Shown: in pieces, positions 8,016 through 15,994 of the stretch
How positions within the stretch are numbered: position 1 is the first letter of the stretch
Layout: every line of letters begins with the position of its first letter
NCBI GenBank assembly: GCA_030533235.1
Contig: JAUNJN010000027.1
Location: 1-32,828, forward strand
Source: Eubacteriales bacterium
GTDB lineage: Bacteria > Bacillota > Clostridia > Lachnospirales > Lachnospiraceae
Direction: 5' to 3'
DNA length: 32,828 nt
Position numbers and translations under genes: made by a program
Notes under the pieces: model-generated
Seen by the model: only the letters and a program-made list of their open reading frames with translations
Database searches by the model: none
What the model was told of the DNA's origin: nothing

Positions 8016-8054
8016 TTTGTTCTGTAATTAATTTAACATATTTTATTCGACAAA

Positions 8055-8083
8055 ATCTTATATTTATATGTCTTTTTTTTCAA
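8055..8083 (-). promoter_or_regulatory. Possible promoter of the candidate sRNA
   Basis: Minus strand TTGAAA (8083-8078), 17-nt spacer, TAAGAT (8060-8055). An alternative -10, TATAAG at 8062-8057, matches the consensus better but with a 15-nt spacer. The region is AT-rich, so chance matches are likely. Confidence 0.35.
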
Positions 8084-8172
8084 ATATGTGTTATGCTATA
8101 CACAAAGTATCCAAAAAAATTTGTGCACTTCGCACAACATCCAATTTTGATTCATAAAAAGGAGGTCTTCAC

Positions 8173-8940
8173 ATGGATATCAAAAGAGAATTAAATCATA
8201 AACTTTATGCACCTCACGAGGATCGTATCCGTCATATAAAATATGAACAGGAATCTGCTTTTTACAAGGCAATCGCATCCGGAAATCTCAAACGCGTTGA
8301 AGAAGGACTAAAAAATTGGGAGAACACCAACGGATTTACCACATCCGAAAACAAATGCGGCATATTATCCAAGGATCCCCTTCAAAACCGAAAGTATCAC
8401 TTTGTTATTCTGACAGCTCTTATCACAAGATTTTGCATCGATTCCGGTCTCAATCAGGAAATTGCATACAATATGAGTGATATTTATATCCTACAGACCG
8501 ACTCATGTACATCCATCCGACAAATTGAAAAGCTTACCCGCAGCATGGTAATAGGTTTTGCAGAAAAAATGCGCGAAGACAAAAAGAAGCATATCTACTC
8601 CAAGCAGATTATCAAATGCATTGATTATATCTATGATAATTTAAATCAAAGTCTTCATGTGGATGAAATTGCCGCTGTTTTGAACGTTACACCATCTTAT
8701 CTGTCCAGACTGTTCTCAAAAGAAGTCGGAGTTTCGCTTTCCTCATACATCAAAAATCTGCGATTGGAAACTGCCGCTCAGATGCTGATTTATTCCAATT
8801 ATGAAATCTCCGAAATTTCTGCATACCTGCTTTTTTCATCGCAAAGTCATTTTACAACCGCTTTTCAAAAAAAATACGGACAAACGCCAAAGCGGTACCG
8901 AAACGAAAACGCAAGTTCAAAGATGCCTACAGGAAACTAA
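8173..8940 (+). CDS. AraC-family transcriptional regulator
   Basis: 255 aa. The C-terminal 100 residues form the two helix-turn-helix AraC DNA-binding domain: IKCIDYIYDNLNQSLHVDEI, then AAVLNVTPSYLSRLFSKEVG, and the second HTH ending in HFTTAFQKKYGQTPKRYR. The N-terminal part lacks the usual cupin; it has a helical domain with KYHFVILTALITRFCIDSGL followed by NQEIAYNMSDIYI, found in clostridial AraC proteins related to the YSIRK-type regulator. The inducing signal is unknown. The start has AAAAAGGAGG eight bases upstream. The gene ends in a terminator hairpin and is flanked by minus-strand genes, so it is monocistronic; the upstream sRNA/cre region may be regulatory for it. Confidence 0.9.
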   Translation: MDIKRELNHKLYAPHEDRIRHIKYEQESAFYKAIASGNLKRVEEGLKNWENTNGFTTSENKCGILSKDPLQNRKYHFVILTALITRFCIDSGLNQEIAYNMSDIYILQTDSCTSIRQIEKLTRSMVIGFAEKMREDKKKHIYSKQIIKCIDYIYDNLNQSLHVDEIAAVLNVTPSYLSRLFSKEVGVSLSSYIKNLRLETAAQMLIYSNYEISEISAYLLFSSQSHFTTAFQKKYGQTPKRYRNENASSKMPTGN

Positions 8941-8953
8941 TTTCTGTAGGCAT
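8923..8953 (+). terminator. Hairpin terminator after the AraC regulator
   Basis: ATGCCTACAG (8923-8932) pairs with CTGTAGGCAT (8944-8953); the TAA stop lies in the loop. A modest T-rich tail (TCCATTTTC) follows on the plus strand. It could also stop transcripts of the converging dehydrogenase gene. Confidence 0.65.
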
Positions 8954-8975
8954 TCCATTTTCGCTCTCAAACATC

Positions 8976-10031
8976 CTATACTAATATTTCTTTTAGGCGC
9001 GCATCCTCATAAAGAAGTTGTTTTGCTCGCTCGCGATACATTTCTTCATGTAAATAGGTATGGCGGTGCGGCTTAATACTTGGAGCAAGCTCAACTGCAC
9101 GTTCAAAATCCTCACGTTTCATTTCTAACGTCTTTACATAATCCCAAAAACCGGTCGATGTAAATATCGTATCCACACGTTTATACCGATGCTCCTGAAC
9201 TAGGCACATCAAATAGGTTGCAATTCCAACCTGCACTCCGTGTAATTGCGGCTGCTCCAGTAATTTATCCAAAGCATGCGAAATAAGATGCTCACTTCCG
9301 CTTGTCGGAGCACTACTGCCCGCAATTTCATTTGCAATTCCACTCATTGCAAGCGAATCAACCAATTCTTTTAAGAATAAATCATCCTGAATGCTGTCAA
9401 ACGGCGTTCGAACAAAACTGTTTACTGCCTTTTTTGCTATCATCATCGCGCAATCATTTAGCACAGTATAGCCACCTGCATCCTCATACACCCAGTCATA
9501 CAAAGCCGATATCTTCGACACCAGATCTCCGATTCCGGAATACAAAAACTTTGGTGGTGCACTCTTTAACACCGCTGTATCTACAACAATACCATATGCA
9601 AGACGTGCCGGCACCGAGGTTCTTCTTCCATTTACAATCAAAGATGCCGATGCACTTGAAAATCCATCACTCGATGCCGAGGTTGGAACACTGATAAAAT
9701 GTAATTTACGAAGATATGCCGCGTACTTCGCAACATCGATCACCTTGCCGCCACCAACGCCTATAATCCCCTGTACTTTACTGTCAATCGAAAAAGCAAG
9801 CTCAATAATATCCTCAATCTTTGTCGTGTCAAGTTCACAGTATGCCGACACCTTCACACCGGCTTCCTTTAAGGAACTCATAACCTTATTCCCAAACATA
9901 TCAACCAAACCGTTTCCGAAATAAATGACGACATTGTCAATCCCGCCGCTTTTTAAATATTGACCGATATGTTCCAACATACCGTTTCCGATTTTCAATA
10001 TCGCCGGAATTTCGATTGATCGTTTATTCAT
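8976..10031 (-). CDS. sn-Glycerol-1-phosphate dehydrogenase-like, iron/zinc alcohol dehydrogenase family
   Basis: 351 aa, NAD(P)-dependent dehydrogenase of the EgsA/AraM branch, which reduces dihydroxyacetone phosphate to sn-glycerol 1-phosphate. The nucleotide-binding GVGGGKVIDVAKY (91-103) and the substrate loop SVPTSASSDGFSS (114-126) match that branch. Metal ligands can be placed at D169 (GDLVSK), H248 (SGSEHLISH) and H264 (LHGVQ). The start has AGGAGGG in the end of the upstream gene, and the first eight bases overlap that gene's stop. In Bacillus the product feeds a prenylated glycerol lipid; here the pathway partner is not in the window. A general glycerol dehydrogenase is the main alternative. 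Confidence 0.85.
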   Translation of the reverse strand: MNKRSIEIPAILKIGNGMLEHIGQYLKSGGIDNVVIYFGNGLVDMFGNKVMSSLKEAGVKVSAYCELDTTKIEDIIELAFSIDSKVQGIIGVGGGKVIDVAKYAAYLRKLHFISVPTSASSDGFSSASASLIVNGRRTSVPARLAYGIVVDTAVLKSAPPKFLYSGIGDLVSKISALYDWVYEDAGGYTVLNDCAMMIAKKAVNSFVRTPFDSIQDDLFLKELVDSLAMSGIANEIAGSSAPTSGSEHLISHALDKLLEQPQLHGVQVGIATYLMCLVQEHRYKRVDTIFTSTGFWDYVKTLEMKREDFERAVELAPSIKPHRHTYLHEEMYRERAKQLLYEDARLKEILV

Positions 10032-10359
10032 CCTCTATCCCTCCTAATATAGGCACAACCCACCGGCAGTGCTTCATATCTACATATTCACCTATAAATT
10101 CTACGCCTTCCTCAAGCAAAAGCTCTCTTTGGCGATTACCGCCTCCAAAGGAAAATGCGTCTGATACGCGTCCTTCCCGATTTACAACTCTGTGACAAGG
10201 GATGGAACCCGGATCGGGATTTACGTGTAGCGCATACCCAACAACTCTTGCCCAGCGCTTGTTTCCCGCAAGTTCTGCAACCTGTCCGTAGGTCATCACG
10301 TACCCTTTTGGAATTTGCTTTACAACTTCATATATTTTTTGAAACGTTGATTGTTGCAT
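10024..10359 (-). CDS. MGMT-family (O6-alkylguanine DNA alkyltransferase-like) protein
   Basis: 111 aa, only the DNA-binding and active-site domain; the N-terminal domain of Ada/Ogt is absent, as in alkyltransferase-like proteins. The motif IPCHRVV has the acceptor cysteine (C55), unlike the classic ATL proteins in which it is Trp or Ala, so activity as a true alkyl acceptor is possible. The arginine-finger region NKRWARVVGYAL and the helix-turn-helix TYGQVAELAG are conserved. The start ATG at 10359 has GGGAG nine bases upstream. It overlaps the dehydrogenase start by eight bases, suggesting coupled translation. Confidence 0.9.
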   Translation of the reverse strand: MQQSTFQKIYEVVKQIPKGYVMTYGQVAELAGNKRWARVVGYALHVNPDPGSIPCHRVVNREGRVSDAFSFGGGNRQRELLLEEGVEFIGEYVDMKHCRWVVPILGGIEDE

Positions 10360-10490
10360 GAAATCATATCTCCCGAAAACGTTTTGATTTGTTTCTTTCT
10401 ATCATATCAATCCAGAATATTTTTTTCTACCGATTTTCGGAAAAAAAATGAAGAATTTAATCTAATATTACCCACACCTTGTTCATTTTA

Positions 10491-10499
10491 TGCTATAAT
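10491..10499 (+). promoter_or_regulatory. Extended -10 promoter of uraA-upp
   Basis: TGCTATAAT is an extended -10 element with a perfect TATAAT (10494-10499). No good -35 lies 17 bases upstream. The leader would be only about 20 nt, leaving no space for an attenuator. Confidence 0.6.
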
Positions 10500-10527
10500 G
10501 CAAAAAAATGAAAGAGAGGACTTTTTT

Positions 10528-11838
10528 ATGTCAAAAAAGACAACAAATGCCATCCCGGAATCCGGCATCTATGATGTCAAAGTTCTCGGTGTCGGCAAAA
10601 CGGCATTGCTCGGCTTACAGCATACCTTTGCAATGTTTGGTGCCACTGTGCTTGTTCCACTTTTAACAGGCTTAAGTGTATCCACAACACTTCTTATGGC
10701 CGGACTCGGAACTCTACTCTTCCACCTCATTACAGGCGGGAAAGTTCCTGCATTTCTCGGCTCTTCATTTGCATTCCTCGGTGGTTATGCAGCGGTCGCA
10801 CCACTCGATAAAAACGGTGTTGCAGACCCGGAACAGCTTGCATACGCATGCGGTGGTGTATTTGTAGCAGGTCTTGTCTATTTGGTTGTAGCAGGCCTCA
10901 TCAAATTGTTCGGTGTAAAACGTGTTATGCGTTTCTTTCCGCCGGTTGTTACCGGACCGATTATTATTGCGATCGGATTAAACCTCGCACCATCAGCGCT
11001 AAACAACTGTGACACCAATTGGATTATTGCTTTATCCGCAATTGTTATTATTGTTGTATGTAATATCTGGGGTAAGGGAATGATAAAAATAATTCCGATT
11101 ATGCTTGGTGTTCTTGGTGCATACATTGTAGCGCTCTGCCTTGGTGAGGTTGATTTCACTGCCATGAAAGAGGCTGACTGGTTTGGCATTCCGGTTCATA
11201 CAGGCAGCTTTGCCAAATTTGAAATTAACTCCATCATCACCATCATGCCGATTGCACTGGCTACCATGATGGAGCACATCGGCGATATATCCGCGATCGG
11301 AGCCACAACGAAACGCAATTATATTGCAGATCCGGGTCTTCACAGAACCTTGCTCGGTGACGGTCTTGCAACAAGCTTCTCCGCATTTTTCGGTGGTCCT
11401 GCAAATACGACCTATGGTGAGAATACCGGTGTTCTTGCACTTTCAAAGGTATATGATCCACTTGTAACAAGACTTGCTGCTTGTGCGGCAATTATTCTTT
11501 CCTTCTCTCCAAAATTTGCAGCATTAATCAACTCCATGCCGGCAGCCGTAATCGGAGGTGCATCTTTAGTTTTGTATGGTATGATTTCTGCAATCGGTAT
11601 GCGAAACATTGTTGAGAATAAGGTTGACTTTACAAAATCCAGAAACCTGATTATCGCTGCGATTATTCTTGTATGCGCACTCGGTGTTGAACACAAGGCG
11701 AATCCGGGTGTTTCCTTCGATTTATTTGATATCCATATCCGTTTGTCCGGTCTTGCAGTTGCTGCAATTGCAGGTATTTTGCTAAATGCAATTCTTCCGG
11801 GAAAGGATTACGAGTTTAAGGTAGAAACAAACGATTAA
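10528..11838 (+). CDS. uraA: Uracil permease (NCS2 family)
   Basis: Imports uracil with protons. From the ATG at 10528 (GAGAGGA upstream; the longer open frame back to 10351 contains the promoter) the protein is 436 aa, normal for UraA/PyrP. It has the NCS2 QH motif in [17 protein letters not shown], the glycine-rich [11 protein letters not shown] half-helix, the substrate-site glutamate motif in [15 protein letters not shown], and [10 protein letters not shown] in helix 10. About fourteen membrane spans are expected. It forms an operon with upp, 13 bp downstream, giving uptake and immediate trapping of uracil. Confidence 0.95.
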   Translation: MSKKTTNAIPESGIYDVKVLGVGKTALLGLQHTFAMFGATVLVPLLTGLSVSTTLLMAGLGTLLFHLITGGKVPAFLGSSFAFLGGYAAVAPLDKNGVADPEQLAYACGGVFVAGLVYLVVAGLIKLFGVKRVMRFFPPVVTGPIIIAIGLNLAPSALNNCDTNWIIALSAIVIIVVCNIWGKGMIKIIPIMLGVLGAYIVALCLGEVDFTAMKEADWFGIPVHTGSFAKFEINSIITIMPIALATMMEHIGDISAIGATTKRNYIADPGLHRTLLGDGLATSFSAFFGGPANTTYGENTGVLALSKVYDPLVTRLAACAAIILSFSPKFAALINSMPAAVIGGASLVLYGMISAIGMRNIVENKVDFTKSRNLIIAAIILVCALGVEHKANPGVSFDLFDIHIRLSGLAVAAIAGILLNAILPGKDYEFKVETND

Positions 11839-11851
11839 AGGAGGTCTTTCC

Positions 11852-12484
11852 ATGAATTCTAATGTTCACATTTTTGAGCATCCACTCATTAAGCATAAGA
11901 TATCTATGCTTCGCGACAAAAATACCGGTACAAACGAATTCCGAAGATTAATTGAAGAAATTGCAATGCTTATGGGCTATGAAGCTTTGCGTGATCTTCC
12001 GCTTATGGATGTTGAAATCGAAACACCAATCGAAACATGCATGGCTCCGATGATTGCCGGAAGAAAGCTTGCCATCGTCCCGATTCTTCGTGCCGGACTT
12101 GGCATGGTTGGCGGACTTCTTGCCCTCACTCCGACTGCAAAGGTCGGGCACATCGGTATGTACCGCGATGAAGAGACCCATGAGCCACAGGAGTATTACT
12201 GCAAGCTTCCAAACCCCATTGAGGAGCGTACAATCATTGTAACAGATCCAATGCTTGCAACCGGCGGTTCGGCAGTAGATGCAATTAACCAAATCAAGGC
12301 ACACGGTGGCAGAAATATCAAGTTTATGGCGATTATTGCTGCACCGGAAGGGTTGAAAAAGCTTTCCGAAGCACACCCGGATGTACAGATTTATGTTGGT
12401 CAGCTGGATCGATGCTTAAATGAAAATGCTTACATTTGTCCCGGACTTGGCGATGCCGGGGATCGAATTTTCGGAACAAAATAA
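11852..12484 (+). CDS. upp: Uracil phosphoribosyltransferase
   Basis: Converts uracil and PRPP to UMP in pyrimidine salvage. 210 aa, family length. The PRPP loop is [16 protein letters not shown], and the uracil-binding C-terminus is [20 protein letters not shown]. The N-terminal [13 protein letters not shown] is typical. AAAGGAGG precedes the ATG. It shares a transcript with the permease and ends in a terminator. Confidence 0.98.
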   Translation: MNSNVHIFEHPLIKHKISMLRDKNTGTNEFRRLIEEIAMLMGYEALRDLPLMDVEIETPIETCMAPMIAGRKLAIVPILRAGLGMVGGLLALTPTAKVGHIGMYRDEETHEPQEYYCKLPNPIEERTIIVTDPMLATGGSAVDAINQIKAHGGRNIKFMAIIAAPEGLKKLSEAHPDVQIYVGQLDRCLNENAYICPGLGDAGDRIFGTK

Positions 12485-12502
12485 TTAATACCTTTTACGA
12501 AT

Positions 12503-12547
12503 AAACAGGAGGTTCTAACGTATTATCACGTTAAATCCTCCTGTTTT
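12503..12547 (+). terminator. Two-part hairpin terminator after upp
   Basis: Outer stem AAACAGGAGG (12503-12512) with CCTCCTGTTT (12537-12546), inner stem TAACGT/ACGTTA (12516-12521 with 12528-12533). The T-tract is short (TTTTATG). It sits between the converging upp and purA. Confidence 0.8.
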
Positions 12548-12571
12548 ATGTTATTTCACTTTGTATATGTA

Positions 12572-13855
12572 TTATTTTGTACGGTAAATGATATCACTGC
12601 GGCTTGGTCCGTTGGAAATCATCGTAATCGGGAAACCAATCTGTTCTTCAATAAACTCAATATAGTTTCTGCAATTTTCAGGAAACTCGTCGTAATTCTT
12701 GATTCCGCGAATATCCTGCTTCCAGCCCGGAAGAACCTTGTAAACCGGCTTTGCCTTTTTTAGCTTTGCAGTTGTAGGGAAATCCGTTGTGATTTTACCG
12801 TCAATTTCATAACCTACACAAACCGGTATTTCATCCAGATATCCGAGTACATCCAATACGGTAAACGCAACATCGGTCGTTCCCTGAATACGGCAGCCGT
12901 ATTTGGATGCCACACAATCAAACCATCCCATACGTCTCGGTCTTCCGGTTGTTGCACCATACTCACCACCATCACCGCCACGGCGACGAAGCTCATCTGC
13001 TTCCTCTCCAAATATCTCACTTACAAATTCTCCGGCACCGACAGCTGATGAATAAGCCTTACAAACCGTAACAATCTGTTTAATTTCATATGGCGGAATC
13101 CCTGCACCGATAGCACCATATGCAGCAAGTGTCGAAGATGATGTAACCATCGGATAGATACCGTGATCCGGATCCTTCATAGAACCTAGCTGTCCCTCTA
13201 ATAAGATTGTTTTACCTGCCTTGATTGCCTCATAAAGATATGCAGACACATCGCATACATACGGTTCTACCATCGTCTTGTATTCCATTAATGTGTTATA
13301 CACCTCATCTACAGTAAGCAATGGCTTCCGGTATAAATGCTCAAGCAAAACATTCTTAGATGCAATTACCCTTCCAATCTTATCCTTCAAAGACTCCTCA
13401 TCATCAAAAAGCTCACTAACCTGAAATCCGATTTTGGCATACTTATCCGAATAAAACGGAGCAATTCCTGATTTTGTTGATCCAAAGGATTTACCTGCCA
13501 GTCGCTCCTCTTCATATGCATCAAAAAGGATGTGATAAGGCATAACCATCTGTGCACGATCCGATACCAGAATCTTAGGTGTCGGAACTCCTTTATCTGT
13601 AATTGATTTGATTTCCTGAAACAACACCGGAATATTCAGTGCCACACCATTGCCGATAATACTTGTCGTATGATTATAAAATACGCCGGATGGCAATGTG
13701 TGCAATGCAAATTTTCCGTAATTATTTACAATCGTGTGCCCTGCGTTTGCACCGCCTTGAAAACGGACGATGACATCTGCTTTTTCTGCAAGCATATCGG
13801 TAATTTTACCTTTTCCTTCGTCACCCCAATTGGCTCCGACAACTGCCTGTACCAT
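12572..13855 (-). CDS. purA: Adenylosuccinate synthetase
   Basis: GTP-dependent ligase that joins IMP and aspartate, the first step from IMP to AMP. 427 aa from the ATG at 13855, which has GGAGG eight bases upstream; a TTG five codons earlier would overlap that site. The N-terminal GANWGDEGKGKITDML is the GTP/IMP-binding P-loop, followed by FQGGANAGHT; GATTGRPRRMGWFD and the GPSRSDII end are also conserved. purB, the next AMP step, is about 3 kb upstream on the same strand but is separated by unrelated genes. Confidence 0.98.
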   Translation of the reverse strand: MVQAVVGANWGDEGKGKITDMLAEKADVIVRFQGGANAGHTIVNNYGKFALHTLPSGVFYNHTTSIIGNGVALNIPVLFQEIKSITDKGVPTPKILVSDRAQMVMPYHILFDAYEEERLAGKSFGSTKSGIAPFYSDKYAKIGFQVSELFDDEESLKDKIGRVIASKNVLLEHLYRKPLLTVDEVYNTLMEYKTMVEPYVCDVSAYLYEAIKAGKTILLEGQLGSMKDPDHGIYPMVTSSSTLAAYGAIGAGIPPYEIKQIVTVCKAYSSAVGAGEFVSEIFGEEADELRRRGGDGGEYGATTGRPRRMGWFDCVASKYGCRIQGTTDVAFTVLDVLGYLDEIPVCVGYEIDGKITTDFPTTAKLKKAKPVYKVLPGWKQDIRGIKNYDEFPENCRNYIEFIEEQIGFPITMISNGPSRSDIIYRTK

Positions 13856-13904
13856 ATTATATACCTCCAATACTTTTCGATTTCCTATGAAACGAATTTA
13901 GTAT

Positions 13905-13933
13905 ATCTTACATTGCATCATAAATAAAATCAA
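13905..13933 (-). promoter_or_regulatory. Possible promoter of purA
   Basis: Minus strand TTGATT (13933-13928), 17-nt spacer, TAAGAT (13910-13905); a nearby TATACT (13905-13900) is an alternative -10. Confidence 0.4.
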
Positions 13934-13948
13934 TATTATTTATGTATG

Positions 13949-13967
13949 ATATAAGAATTTCTTATAT
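13949..13967. repeat. Near-perfect palindrome between the xylanase and purA genes
   Basis: ATATAAGAA and TTCTTATAT flank a single base. It starts two bases after the xylanase stop and lies upstream of the predicted purA -35. Without a loop or T-tract it resembles a dimeric repressor operator more than a terminator. Confidence 0.45.
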
Positions 13968-13968
13968 A

Positions 13969-15225
13969 CTATTTTAAGGTAATACGCTGTTCTTTCATAT
14001 CAGTATCCAATACAAAGCTTCCTTTTCTTGCATCCTCCTTAATTTCGTAGCTACCACGATAGCCGGTAATCTCTGCATAACCATCTTCATCCGTCACAAG
14101 CGTTTTTGATGTGTGCCATTTATTATGTACATAGTCTTTCAATGTATGGTATACAGGCTTTATGCTGCCATCCTCATGAATAATTCCGCTTGGTGCCTTA
14201 AGCCATGCACCGTCTGCAAAATCCCAGGCAGTGATTGCCTCCACGAGAGGTTCGTTAAACAACCTAACGTACATCTCTTCCCATTCCTTTGCCTGTCTTT
14301 GTTCTCCTTCCGGAGTAGACGGCCATTCGTCAACCACATAATCATTTAAATCAACGATATGTGCCGGCATAATTTCACCGGAAACAAGAGTATTTTCCGT
14401 AAAATGAAGCGGCAGTCCAAATACCGAAAACCGCTTCAGTACATCGTCTAACCAAGCCATTCCCTTATAACCCTGATGCTGATGCGTCTGAATGCCTATG
14501 GCATCAATCGATACACCTGCATCCAAGCAATCACTAATCAATTTTCTGTAATCATCCGACAAATTGAAATCATTAATCAAAAGAGTTGCCGACGGATTTG
14601 CTGCTCGTGCTGCCGCAAACAACTCTTTGATTAACGGAACCCGACCATATTCCTTACAGATTCTTGTAATCGCATTATCATAGCGATCATAAACAGGCAT
14701 AATCACTGCCTCATTCACCACATCCCACTTATCAATCTTTCCCTTAAAGGCAGTAACCTCTCTCTCAATACGAGCAAGCTGCTTGTTTAGAATTGTCTTG
14801 TTGTCATATTCCATAAGCCATGGTGCACATACTGTATGCCAGCAAAGCGGATGCCCTTTCAATGTCACATTATGCTCCAACATAAAATCTGCTGCATTCA
14901 TACGTGTTTCGTATTGCGGATTTCCCTCTGTTGGTTCATAATCACCCCAATAAAACGGCAATGTTGCATAATTAAATATATCAAGCCACTTTCTCATACG
15001 ATCGGCATAATATTCCTTGTCATTCGTACGCTTATAATCATAGAATGGAAGCATTTCATCCGAAATATCATTTGTAAGCGGAATCGAATCAAAAGCGCCG
15101 CATCCAAATAAAAACCTGTGTTTCTTCAGTTCAAAATGAACATGTTTATTTGCAATTGCATTCCCTGCCTGATCTACGAATTTTACACGTGCAGTCGTGC
15201 ATCGATGCTTTACTGTTTGCTCCAT
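13969..15225 (-). CDS. Glycoside hydrolase family 10 endo-beta-1,4-xylanase, apparently intracellular
   Basis: 418 aa without a signal peptide, so it likely acts on imported xylo-oligosaccharides. Residues 1-35 form a short Ig-like strand region, about 40-365 the GH10 barrel, and the last 45 another small beta region. The acid/base glutamate is E172 (WDVVNEAV) and the nucleophile E277 (LHFTENTLVSG). The loop after FNYAT reads LPFYWGDYEP in place of the usual ENxMKW, and the nucleophile strand reads FTENT in place of ITELD; both mark a divergent GH10 subgroup. CWHTVCAPWL is conserved. GGAGGAG precedes the ATG. No sugar transporter is adjacent; the nearest co-directional gene encodes DUF4867. 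Confidence 0.88.
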   Translation of the reverse strand: MEQTVKHRCTTARVKFVDQAGNAIANKHVHFELKKHRFLFGCGAFDSIPLTNDISDEMLPFYDYKRTNDKEYYADRMRKWLDIFNYATLPFYWGDYEPTEGNPQYETRMNAADFMLEHNVTLKGHPLCWHTVCAPWLMEYDNKTILNKQLARIEREVTAFKGKIDKWDVVNEAVIMPVYDRYDNAITRICKEYGRVPLIKELFAAARAANPSATLLINDFNLSDDYRKLISDCLDAGVSIDAIGIQTHQHQGYKGMAWLDDVLKRFSVFGLPLHFTENTLVSGEIMPAHIVDLNDYVVDEWPSTPEGEQRQAKEWEEMYVRLFNEPLVEAITAWDFADGAWLKAPSGIIHEDGSIKPVYHTLKDYVHNKWHTSKTLVTDEDGYAEITGYRGSYEIKEDARKGSFVLDTDMKEQRITLK

Positions 15226-15260
15226 AGTATCTCCTCCGTCTGATTCTTTTTAATTCAGCT

Positions 15261-15290
15261 AAAAAACGCGCAGACATATTTGTCTGCGCG
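15261..15290 (-). terminator. Rho-independent terminator of the DUF4867 gene
   Basis: Perfect 10-bp stem CGCGCAGACA/TGTCTGCGCG with a four-base loop, then TTTTTT on the minus strand. It separates the DUF4867 gene from the xylanase. Confidence 0.92.
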
Positions 15291-15301
15291 AATACGAAAA
15301 A

Positions 15302-15916
15302 CTAAATTGAAAGGTTCTCGCCCTTTAATCCAATGAAGCTTCCTTCCGGAAGACCGCCTTCGGCATGTCCGATCAGCCATTTATTAGTTGCGGCAAGAAG
15401 TGCATCCTCACCACCTGCATGCTTTTCTGCAAGCGGATAATTTGTTCCCTTCGGAAGTACGATTACAACCTTGAAACCATCATCTCCCGGATTGCATGGT
15501 GCATAATGAAGTGTTGTAGCAAACACCTCAACTCCAACACCTGCAGGTAAGAAAAATGCTTCCATCTTTGATGTATCGTATGTATTATCCTCTTCAACAT
15601 CTTCTTGTTTCCCAAGAATCAGTACGGCATCCTTACATGCAATATTAAGCTCTGAACTTCTATGATATTCTGCTGCATTAAGCTTCTTGTTATGTCCGTT
15701 ACAAAATCCTACCTGAACATCAAGCTCTCCGTATGCACGCACCTTAAACTCTTGTGCAATCGGAAGTGACTCAAGATAATCAATGGATGGCTCATAGATG
15801 ACATCCTCCGGAAGCGGTGACTTTTCCATTGCCTCAATCAACTGAGAAAAATCATAGTTCTCAAGCACACGTCCATACTTTCTGAATGCAGGGTCTGTTA
15901 CCTTTTTAATTTCCAT
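15302..15916 (-). CDS. DUF4867 family protein
   Basis: 204 aa, soluble, no signal peptide. It matches from memory the DUF4867 family, common in Lachnospiraceae and related to ureidoglycolate-lyase/cupin-like folds. Notable stretches are the histidine-containing YHRSSELNIACKDAVLILGK, then MEAFFLPAGVGVEVFATTLHYAPC and FKVVIVLPKGTNYPL, consistent with a cupin barrel. It may act on a sugar or keto acid; the neighbouring xylanase gives a weak hint at carbohydrate use. The ATG at 15916 has GGAGG nine bases upstream; the longer frame to 15979 contains the promoter. It is a single-gene transcript with its own promoter and terminator. Confidence 0.8.
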   Translation of the reverse strand: MEIKKVTDPAFRKYGRVLENYDFSQLIEAMEKSPLPEDVIYEPSIDYLESLPIAQEFKVRAYGELDVQVGFCNGHNKKLNAAEYHRSSELNIACKDAVLILGKQEDVEEDNTYDTSKMEAFFLPAGVGVEVFATTLHYAPCNPGDDGFKVVIVLPKGTNYPLAEKHAGGEDALLAATNKWLIGHAEGGLPEGSFIGLKGENLSI

Positions 15917-15953
15917 TTTACTACTCCTCCTTAATAAATTATTCTTTACGTGT

Positions 15954-15983
15954 ATTATAACACACGAATCCTTATACAAACAA
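15954..15983 (-). promoter_or_regulatory. Promoter of the DUF4867 gene with operator-like repeat
   Basis: Minus strand TTGTTT (15983-15978), 18-nt spacer, perfect TATAAT (15959-15954). The -10 is framed by the inverted repeat CGTGT/ACACG (15949-15953 and 15962-15966), a possible repressor site. Confidence 0.55.
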
Positions 15984-15994
15984 CAATATAACTC

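Larger units (their letters stand above)
7885..8048 (-). ncRNA. Candidate small regulatory RNA with C-rich unpaired segments
   Basis: The gene-free stretch 7787-8172 carries a series of hairpins that make sense only on the minus strand, because the last ends in a T-tract. In order: GTAAAC/GTTTAC (8014-7998), GAATC/GATTC with loop CCCCCAA (7987-7971), an 8-bp stem TATGTGTC/GACACACA (7967-7948), GCGTT/AACGC (7937-7922), and a strong 9-bp terminator stem ATCCGCCTT/AAGGCGGAT with loop TCCCC (7917-7895) followed by TTTTTTCTTTG. The linker between the second and third main hairpins is TTTCTCCTTC, a perfect anti-Shine-Dalgarno segment. C-rich loops plus a CUCCUU linker recall Firmicute sRNAs such as RsaE/RoxS that bind ribosome sites. 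The 5' end is set by the predicted promoter and is uncertain. Confidence 0.55.

Noticed and set aside
7976-8194. 72-codon plus-strand frame before the AraC gene
   Set aside because: No ribosome site; it runs through the AT-rich promoter region and overlaps the AraC start, and the region is better explained by a minus-strand RNA.
12240-12310. Possible tRNA or structured RNA in the upp region
   Set aside because: The sequence is the conserved PRPP-loop coding region of upp; no cloverleaf was found there or elsewhere in the window.
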